Below the pieces are notes generated by a model. That model did no database searches. It saw only the letters and a program-made list of their open reading frames with translations, and was not told the origin of the DNA. A stretch of DNA of 11,256 bases from positions 1 through 11,256 of the forward strand of contig DASRGL010000577.1 of assembly GCA_035651115.1 (NCBI GenBank). The letters run 5' to 3'. Source of the stretch: DASRGL01 sp035651115 (GTDB taxonomy: Bacteria; Armatimonadota; Chthonomonadetes; Chthonomonadales; Chthonomonadaceae). The translations under genes and the position numbers were made by a program. Of this stretch, positions 6,648-11,256 are shown in pieces; the stretch's first letter is position 1, and each line of letters begins with the position of its first letter.

Positions 6648-6824
6648 GTGCTGGGGGCGAGGAACCGGATCACGCCGCCCGATGAGGTGGAAGACAGCTT
6701 CTTCCCGTTCCCCTCGGACATTCTAGACACGATCCATACGCATATCGAGCCGCTGCCGGGGTATGTTGTCCAGCGCCGATGTGATACAGCAGAGTGGCTC
6801 CGAAGAAGCCGGGAGGGAGTGTAA
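6648..6824 (+). CDS. Doubtful small reading frame after hxlR, possible gene remnant
   Basis: After the HxlR stop the same frame stays open for 62 codons to a TAA at 6822. From GTG 6648 it would encode 58 residues, including TPPDEVEDSFFPFPSDILDT and IEPLPGYVVQRRCDTAEWL. About 72 percent of codons end in G or C, as in real genes here. There is no convincing ribosome binding site. I do not recognise the product; IEPLPGYVV faintly recalls the start of GroES-like chaperonins. It could be a small protein, a decayed fragment or chance. Confidence 0.25.
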   Translation: MLGARNRITPPDEVEDSFFPFPSDILDTIHTHIEPLPGYVVQRRCDTAEWLRRSREGV

Positions 6825-6868
6825 GCGCGGGCCGAACCCCAATAGGCCGCAAAAGCTATCATGTAGCC

Positions 6869-6904
6869 AAACCCGTCAGTGCTGATTGCAGCACTGACGG
6901 GTTT
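6869..6904. terminator. Strong bidirectional terminator between hxlR and the DUF1579 gene
   Basis: AAACCCGTCAGTGCTG (6869-6884) pairs perfectly with 6889-6904 around a 4-base ATTG loop, a 16-bp stem. The stem is bounded by AAA and TTT, so each strand ends with a short U-run after the GC-rich helix. It lies between two convergent genes and can serve both. Confidence 0.85.
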
Positions 6905-6951
6905 CCTCTCTATGGCATACCAGAGGGGGAGCTTTCATGGCGCAAACGGCT

Positions 6952-7461
6952 TCAGACCCGCGTGTAGTGGGCCTTCATAAACTCCTGCCACTCCCCGTTC
7001 TCATCCTGGCCGTAGGAAGTCAGCGTCCGGTGGTTCTCATCGAGGATCTCGATCACGTCGCGATAGTTGGCCGTCTCTCCGTCTTTGATCATGTTCGGCC
7101 CCACGCAAGAGAGCGTCATCACCTTGCCGTCCGCGCTGAGTTCCCCGGTGTATTTCCACAAGTGAGAGGACACCGAGGCGAACATGCAGCCGCGATACTC
7201 CTTGAACGAGACGTCGTAGCCGAGGGCGGTGTAGTAGGTCATGGCCGTGCCGTCGGGCAGCGTCGTTTGGCCTTCGCCGACAGCCCACAGCCCGCCGAGG
7301 CTTTTGACGCTCTCCCGGCCCTGCGCCTTTTGTTTGGGCTGGCCGGGTTCCATCGTCATTTCCGTCTCGGTGCGCCATTCTCCGACGAGCTTTTGAAGCC
7401 ACTGGTGTTCCTGGATCGGTTGGGTCGCCATCGAGGGCGCTTCCTGGGTTTGGGTACTCAT
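6952..7461 (-). CDS. DUF1579 family protein
   Basis: This 169-residue protein matches DUF1579 (PF07617). It has EHQWLQKLVGEWRTETEMTM (18-37), then GRESVKSLGGLWAVGEGQ (48-65), YTALGYDVSFKEYRGCMFAS (77-96) and DENGEWQEFMKAHYTR at the end. The family is a small predicted beta-barrel, lipocalin-like fold of unknown function. There is no signal peptide or membrane segment. The start is ATG 7461, with AGAGGAGA six bases upstream; the frame runs 18 codons further without support. It is a single-gene unit ending at a shared terminator with hxlR. A TATAGT box at 7551-7556 (minus strand) could be its -10. Function cannot be deduced from context. Confidence 0.85.
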   Translation of the reverse strand: MSTQTQEAPSMATQPIQEHQWLQKLVGEWRTETEMTMEPGQPKQKAQGRESVKSLGGLWAVGEGQTTLPDGTAMTYYTALGYDVSFKEYRGCMFASVSSHLWKYTGELSADGKVMTLSCVGPNMIKDGETANYRDVIEILDENHRTLTSYGQDENGEWQEFMKAHYTRV

Positions 7462-7550
7462 ACTCTTCTCCTCTCTGTTGCTGCCGCCCTGTCCTTCCGG
7501 CGGAGGAGCCATCAAAATCCACAGCAGGCACGCAATATCCGGCTCTGCGA

Positions 7551-7556
7551 ACTATA
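7551..7556 (-). promoter_or_regulatory. Possible -10 box for the DUF1579 gene
   Basis: On the minus strand the sequence reads TATAGT, five of six bases matching the -10 consensus, giving a leader of about 80 bases. No -35 match is visible at 16-18 bp. The palindrome GAACGTTC (7557-7564) abuts it and could be an operator. Confidence 0.25.
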
Positions 7557-7723
7557 GAACGTTCCGCTTTGTACGGGGCGGATCTAGCAGAAGCGTTGGG
7601 TTGGCCCCACATCGTTCTCACTACCGCAGACAACAGAGAAGCGGAAACCGGGCAGGCCCCAAAAAGAGCGGGGAAACTGAGTCCCTAACCGGGAATGCGC
7701 CACTCTGCATCTCTGCACAATTC

Positions 7724-7732
7724 TGGTACAAT
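7724..7732 (+). promoter_or_regulatory. Probable extended -10 promoter of the acid-sugar operon
   Basis: TGGTACAAT combines a TGn extension with TACAAT, five of six to consensus. It is the best promoter-like sequence upstream of the kinase gene and would give a leader of about 110 bases. The -35 region is weak, as often with extended -10 promoters. Confidence 0.45.
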
Positions 7733-7848
7733 CGGAGTGGGGGAGAAGGAGCGAAGGTGGTAGCACCCCCGAAACAGTCCTCTCTTCTATGCCTGTCATC
7801 TAGGCTAATCTGTGTCCCTCTGTGGATTCATTCAGGAGCGGAGTTCTC

Positions 7849-9141
7849 ATGCGTATCGGCATCGTCGCGGATGATTTGACCGGAGCGGCGGATTCAGCCG
7901 CGCCTTTCGCACGGCGCGGCGGGCAGGCGTTCGTCGGGTTTACGCTGGATCGGGGCGCTGCGTTGGGCCGGTACGCGGGCGATGCTCTCTCGCTGAATGC
8001 AGGCACGCGCGACCTCCAGAATGCAAAACCGACGCTCATCGCCTCGATAACGCGGCGGGCCGCACGCCGCCTGATCGAATTTGCGCCCACCCTCTACTAC
8101 AAGAAAATAGACAGCACGCTGCGCGGACATCTGCGCGTGGAACTGGACGCCATGCGCCGAGAACTTCCGAACCGGCTGGCGCTTATCTGCCCGGCGTTCC
8201 CGGCCAACGGGCGCACGGTCGCGCAGGGCGTGCTGCATCTGCACGGCGTTCCCTGGACGCAGACCGAATTTGCTCCCACGCGCCCCCTCGCTGCGCCCGC
8301 CGTGCGCGCCGCCTTCGACTTTGCCGGGGATTCCACCACCGCCGAACTCTCTTTAGGGGCTGTTCGCGAAGGCGTGGACGCGCTCGAACACACTCTGAAC
8401 CGCCTTGCCGACGAGGGAGTGCAGACCTTCTGCTGCGATGCCGTCACGCAAACCGATTTAGAGATTCTCGCACAGGTCATCTTGCGCCAACCAGATCGCT
8501 ATCTTCCCGTCGGCTCGGCAGGACTGGCAGCCGCCATCGCCGCCTGCCTGCCTGCCGCCCCTCTGGAGAACCTTGCGTCACCCCCTTCCCTAGCGAGGAA
8601 CGAGCGGGTAGGGAAGGGGGATGGGGGATTAGGTCAAGCCTTCAAGACCGGGCGTGTTCTCGTCGTAGTCGGCAGCCTGCATCCTGCCAGTCGGCAGCAG
8701 GCGGCGTTCCTGGCTGCAAAAGCGGGTATCGAACCGATTAGGCTTGAGTTTTCCAAAGAGACGACGAATTTCGAGATAGCGCGACAACAATTGCATACAC
8801 AGATGATGGCAAAGCAGCGGATTGCCATGCTAATGACATCAGAACTACCTTCTTCAATGGAGCCTGTATACGGTTTGAGTAACTTTGTTGCCTGGGCTTT
8901 GGAGTATCCGCATCGTTGGCGTTTCTCTTGCTTAGTTGTTACCGGCGGCGACACAGCCCTGCATGTATTAGGACGTCTCGGCTCAGGAATACGAGTCACC
9001 GGCGAAACACAGCCTGGTGTCATTACGGGACATTTGAAGCGCAGAACAGGTGGAAAACTCGATGGACTGCCGGTTATAACCAAAGCGGGCGGATTCGGGA
9101 TGGAGGAGACGCTGGCGCGGTGCGTCGGTCTGGTAGAATAG
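7849..9141 (+). CDS. Four-carbon acid sugar kinase (DUF1537 family)
   Basis: The 430-residue enzyme should phosphorylate O-4 of a tetronate (D-threonate or D-erythronate, or a 3-oxo-tetronate) with ATP in the cytoplasm. The N-terminal substrate domain (about 1-235) has IVADDLTGAADSA (5-17), YKKIDSTLRGH (84-94), CPAFPANGRTV (114-124) and VGSAGLA (221-227). The C-terminal nucleotide-binding domain has VVVGSLHPASRQQ (272-284), VVTGGDTALHVL (363-374) and VITKAGGFG (409-417). CGGAG/AGGAG precede ATG 7849. Residues about 243-262, in the linker, are encoded by a palindromic repeat that keeps the frame. Codon use changes after it: 49 of the first 68 codons end in G or C, against 33 of 68 at codons 298-365. 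The adjacent PdxA2-type gene favours a DtnK-like D-threonate or D-erythronate kinase over OtnK. Confidence 0.9.
   Translation: MRIGIVADDLTGAADSAAPFARRGGQAFVGFTLDRGAALGRYAGDALSLNAGTRDLQNAKPTLIASITRRAARRLIEFAPTLYYKKIDSTLRGHLRVELDAMRRELPNRLALICPAFPANGRTVAQGVLHLHGVPWTQTEFAPTRPLAAPAVRAAFDFAGDSTTAELSLGAVREGVDALEHTLNRLADEGVQTFCCDAVTQTDLEILAQVILRQPDRYLPVGSAGLAAAIAACLPAAPLENLASPPSLARNERVGKGDGGLGQAFKTGRVLVVVGSLHPASRQQAAFLAAKAGIEPIRLEFSKETTNFEIARQQLHTQMMAKQRIAMLMTSELPSSMEPVYGLSNFVAWALEYPHRWRFSCLVVTGGDTALHVLGRLGSGIRVTGETQPGVITGHLKRRTGGKLDGLPVITKAGGFGMEETLARCVGLVE
8581..8620. repeat. Palindromic element inserted in frame in the kinase gene
   Basis: CCCCCTTCCCTA (8581-8592) and TAGGGAAGGGGG (8609-8620) form a perfect 12-bp stem with a 16-base loop, flanked on the right by ATGGGGGATTAGGTC. 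It encodes a low-complexity linker (SPPSLARNERVGKGDGGLG) between the two kinase domains and leaves the frame open. It resembles the hairpins near 4995 and 10183. Confidence 0.8.
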
Positions 9142-9145
9142 AACT

Positions 9146-10240
9146 ATGGCACAGCACGAAGGCGAAATGCGAACGCGGCCTAAACTAGCCGTCACGATGG
9201 GCGACCCGGCGGGAATCGGGCCAGAGGTCGTCCTGAAGGCGCTGGCGGATACGGAAGTTCATCGCTTCTGCCGCCCGGTCGTTTTCGGGGATGTGGACTG
9301 GCTGCAACGAACGGCGCGCGCGCTGAACCTGCCGCTCTGCGTGGTGAAGGAAGCCGAAGATACAGATACGGCCTGGGACGGCAAAACGGTCTCCGTGCGG
9401 CAGGCGACCAGAGCCGATCTGAGCGGCGTGCAACCGGGCCAACTTTCGGCAGAGGCCGGAAAAGCGGCGGCGGAATCGGTCCTTGCGGCGGCAAAGGCGG
9501 CCCTGGCAGGCGAGTTCGACGCGATTGTGACCGCGCCGCTCAACAAAGAGGCGATCGCGCTCGGCGGCTTTCCCTATCCCGGCCACACGGAACTGCTGGC
9601 CGAAGTCACGCAGACGCCGCGCTACGGGATGCTGCTCCTCTCCGGGCCGCTGCGCGTCGTGCATGTCAGCACGCATGTCTCACTGCGGGAGGCCATCGCG
9701 CGGGTGAAGACGGCGCGCGTGCTGGAGTGTATCCGCCTGGGTGACCGCGCCTGCCGCGATCTGGGAATCACGAACCCGCGTATCGCTGTCGCAGGCTTGA
9801 ATCCCCATGCAGGGGAACACGGGCTTTTTGGCGAAGAAGACAGCACAGAGATCGCACCGGCCGTCGCGCAGGCCCTTGCCGGGGGCGTGCAGGCGAGCGG
9901 CCCGCATCCGCCCGATACGATCTTCGCTCGCGCCGCCAACGGCGAGTTCGATCTCGTCGTCGCCATGTACCACGATCAGGGCCATATCCCGGTCAAGCTG
10001 CACGGCTTCGATACCGGCGTCAACGTGACCATCGGCCTGCCGATCCTGCGCGTCTCGGTAGATCATGGCACGGCTTTCGACATCGCCGGGAGAGGTATCG
10101 CGCGCGAACAGAGTATGCTCGAAGCCCTGCGCGTCACCGTGCAGATGGTCAAAGCGAAACAGAATGTGGCCCTCACCCCCGACCCCTCTCCCACGCTGCG
10201 GGAGAGGGGAGAGGCGAAGACCCCCTCTCCTTCCCTTTAG
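9146..10240 (+). CDS. pdxA2: PdxA2-type 4-phospho-D-threonate/D-erythronate 3-dehydrogenase
   Basis: PdxA-family, metal- and NAD(P)-dependent dehydrogenase. PdxA2 members oxidise 4-phospho-tetronates; the 3-keto acid then loses CO2 to give DHAP. In the 364 residues I see VTMGDPAGIGPEV (16-28), TAPLNKEAI (129-137), substrate residues His147-Thr148 in PGHTELLAE, and metal ligands His177 (STHVSLREA), His221 (GLNPHAGE) and His276 (MYHDQGH). IPVKLHGFDTGVNVTIGLP and SVDHGTAFDIAGRG follow. ATG 9146 lies 4 bp after the kinase stop; ATG 9167, with GAAGG before it, is equally plausible. The last ~23 residues (ALTPDPSPTLRERGE onward) come from a repeat, not from the family. Position behind a DUF1537 kinase argues against a vitamin B6 role, though sequence alone does not exclude PdxA. 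Confidence 0.88.
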   Translation: MAQHEGEMRTRPKLAVTMGDPAGIGPEVVLKALADTEVHRFCRPVVFGDVDWLQRTARALNLPLCVVKEAEDTDTAWDGKTVSVRQATRADLSGVQPGQLSAEAGKAAAESVLAAAKAALAGEFDAIVTAPLNKEAIALGGFPYPGHTELLAEVTQTPRYGMLLLSGPLRVVHVSTHVSLREAIARVKTARVLECIRLGDRACRDLGITNPRIAVAGLNPHAGEHGLFGEEDSTEIAPAVAQALAGGVQASGPHPPDTIFARAANGEFDLVVAMYHDQGHIPVKLHGFDTGVNVTIGLPILRVSVDHGTAFDIAGRGIAREQSMLEALRVTVQMVKAKQNVALTPDPSPTLRERGEAKTPSPSL

Positions 10241-10250
10241 GGTGGGGGGG
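10171..10250. repeat. C/G-rich palindromic element forming the pdxA2 3' end
   Basis: CCCCTCTCCC (10183-10192) and GGGAGAGGGG (10200-10209) form a perfect 10-bp stem with a 7-base loop. A second C-rich/G-rich pair follows (10221-10250, centred on CCCTTTAGGG). The pdxA2 stop TAG (10238-10240) lies inside the element. It shares its core with the repeat at 4995-5018. Confidence 0.75.
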
Positions 10251-10265
10251 CCAAAGGAGAATTCC

Positions 10266-11256
10266 ATGCAAATTGACCTGCCGATAGATATTTTCACCTA
10301 TCCCGAAATCCCGCTGCCCGAAGTCTGGACGGTGGAACAGAAGTTCGACACGCCCGCGCTGACGCCCGATCAGATCACGGCAGCAGTACAGCAGGCTGTC
10401 GCGGAACTGGCGAAAGACGCGCGGCTGAAGCCCGGCGCGAACGTGGCCGTTGGCGTGGGCAGCCGGGGACTGGATAACCTCGTGCTGGTCGTGCGAACGG
10501 CGATCGCGGAACTGAAGGCGCGCGGGCTGAAGCCGTTCATCGTTCCGGCGATGGGCAGTCACGGAGGCGCGACGGCGGAGGGGCAGGCGTCCGTGCTGCG
10601 CGACTACGGCATCACGCCGGAGAACGTCGGCGCGGAGATACGCGCCACGATGGAGGCCGATGTCATTGGGCATCTGGAAGGCGAGGACGCCGGGCCGTAT
10701 ACCGGCTATCCGGTCTACTACGACCGCAACGCGCGCCATGCCGATGCCGTGCTGGTCATCAACCGCATCAAGCCGCATACGGACTTTGCGGGCGAACTGG
10801 AGAGCGGCGTTGGGAAGATGTGCGCGATCGGCCTGGGCAAGCAGCGCGGCGCGGCCAGCATCCATACCTACGGCGCGCGGGGCCTGCGCGAGATCATGCC
10901 GCGCATCGCCCGCTATATGGCCCGCCACGCCAACATCGTCGGGGGCATCGCGCTGCTGGAAAACGAGTTGGGGCATACCTCTGAGATTCACGCCGTTCCC
11001 GCTGCGCAGATGGGGCAGGAGGGCGAGAAGGCGCTGCTCAAACGCGCGCGGGGCATGTCGCCGCGCCTGCCGTTCAAAGCATTCGACATCCTGATCGTGG
11101 ATGAGATGGGCAAGAACATCAGCGGGACGGGCATGGATACGCACGTCATCGGGAGGGCGAGGATGCCGAGCCTGCCCGAATCGGAGTGGGACGGCCCCGA
11201 CATTCGCATCGTCGCCGTTCTCGACCTCACGCAGCCCTCGCACGGCAACGCGGCGG
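10266..11256 (+). CDS. LarA-like nickel-pincer hydroxyacid racemase/epimerase (DUF2088), 3' end outside window
   Basis: The 330 visible residues belong to the LarA/DUF2088 superfamily, whose characterised members racemise or epimerise 2-hydroxyacids with a nickel-pincer nucleotide covalently bound to a lysine. An N-terminal Rossmann-like part has VGVGSRGLDNLVLVV (62-76) and VPAMGSHGGATAEG (93-106). The core has INRIKPHTDFAGELESGVGKM (165-185) and GLGKQRGAASIHTYG (189-203). Aligned to Lactiplantibacillus plantarum LarA, His171 would match acid/base His174, Lys184 the pincer lysine and His200 the nickel ligand, with the same 16-residue Lys-His spacing; His99 could be the second base. AAAGGAGA lies five bases before ATG 10266. 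It follows pdxA2 by 25 bp, so a tetronate or other sugar-acid epimerase is likely. Cofactor genes larB, larC and larE are not in view. Confidence 0.82.
   Translation, partial: MQIDLPIDIFTYPEIPLPEVWTVEQKFDTPALTPDQITAAVQQAVAELAKDARLKPGANVAVGVGSRGLDNLVLVVRTAIAELKARGLKPFIVPAMGSHGGATAEGQASVLRDYGITPENVGAEIRATMEADVIGHLEGEDAGPYTGYPVYYDRNARHADAVLVINRIKPHTDFAGELESGVGKMCAIGLGKQRGAASIHTYGARGLREIMPRIARYMARHANIVGGIALLENELGHTSEIHAVPAAQMGQEGEKALLKRARGMSPRLPFKAFDILIVDEMGKNISGTGMDTHVIGRARMPSLPESEWDGPDIRIVAVLDLTQPSHGNAA

Larger units (their letters stand above)
7462..7848. other. Intergenic region between divergent DUF1579 and kinase genes
   Basis: About 390 bp without a convincing gene; open frames here lack ribosome sites and family features. 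It holds a possible minus-strand -10 (7551-7556) beside the 8-bp palindrome GAACGTTC (7557-7564), an extended -10 for the kinase operon (7724-7732), and a roughly 110-base kinase leader with a small GGTG/CACC hairpin near 7757-7768. The sequence around 7808-7830 (CTGTGTCCCTCTGTGGATT) looks like a dispersed repeat remnant. Confidence 0.5.

Noticed and set aside
7557..7564. GAACGTTC as a LexA (SOS) box
   Set aside because: The Gram-positive-type box needs a 4-base spacer between GAAC and GTTC; this palindrome has none.
7739..7848. T-box-like riboswitch in the kinase leader (AAGGTGGTAGCACC)
   Set aside because: The match to the T-box consensus is partial, the leader is too short for Stem I and the antiterminator, and the operon has no amino-acid or tRNA link.
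9146..10240. PdxA of vitamin B6 synthesis
   Set aside because: The motifs are shared by PdxA and PdxA2, but the gene directly follows a DUF1537 kinase and precedes a LarA-like gene, the setting of acid-sugar catabolism.

Overview
This is a gene-dense, GC-rich bacterial window with strong Shine-Dalgarno sites (AAGGAGA, AAAGGAGG, AGGAGG). It reads like an environmental bacterium with broad carbohydrate catabolism. The mix of ThuA-like, DUF1080, HxlR, DUF1579, a PDZ protease without a signal peptide and DUF1537 genes would suit Chloroflexota or a similar phylum, but nothing here fixes the taxon. No rRNA, tRNA, CRISPR array, transposase or phage gene was seen.

Left block (1-3709, + strand): a sugar-catabolic operon. 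It holds the end of a ThuA-family protein, a small YcxB-like membrane protein (ATGA overlap), a DUF1080 (3-keto-disaccharide hydrolase family) protein, and a 656-residue hydrolase made of an active alpha/beta-hydrolase half and a second half without a nucleophile. ThuA and DUF1080 families are both linked to 3-keto-glycoside metabolism, so the block probably processes oxidised or acylated sugars in the cytoplasm.

Middle block (3719-7461): rodA (SEDS cell-wall glycosyltransferase) runs convergently to the esterase. Upstream on the same strand, beyond a ~200-bp stretch packed with three inverted repeats, is an HtrA-like PDZ serine protease. Divergent from the protease is an HxlR-type regulator, with two operator-like GTATC-N9-[G/T]ATAC sites between them. 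After HxlR come a doubtful 58-codon reading frame, a strong bidirectional terminator hairpin, and a convergent DUF1579 gene.

Right block (7849-11256, + strand): a DUF1537 four-carbon acid sugar kinase, a PdxA2-type 4-phospho-tetronate dehydrogenase and a LarA-like (DUF2088, nickel-pincer) protein cut by the window end. By analogy with characterised DUF1537/PdxA2 pairs, kinase plus dehydrogenase should turn D-threonate or D-erythronate into DHAP and CO2. The LarA-like protein is a candidate epimerase supplying the right stereoisomer. This is the most interesting system in the window.

A family of C/G-rich palindromic repeats also runs through the window. Three lie between htrA and rodA, one is inserted in frame inside the kinase gene, and one supplies the last ~23 codons and stop of pdxA2.
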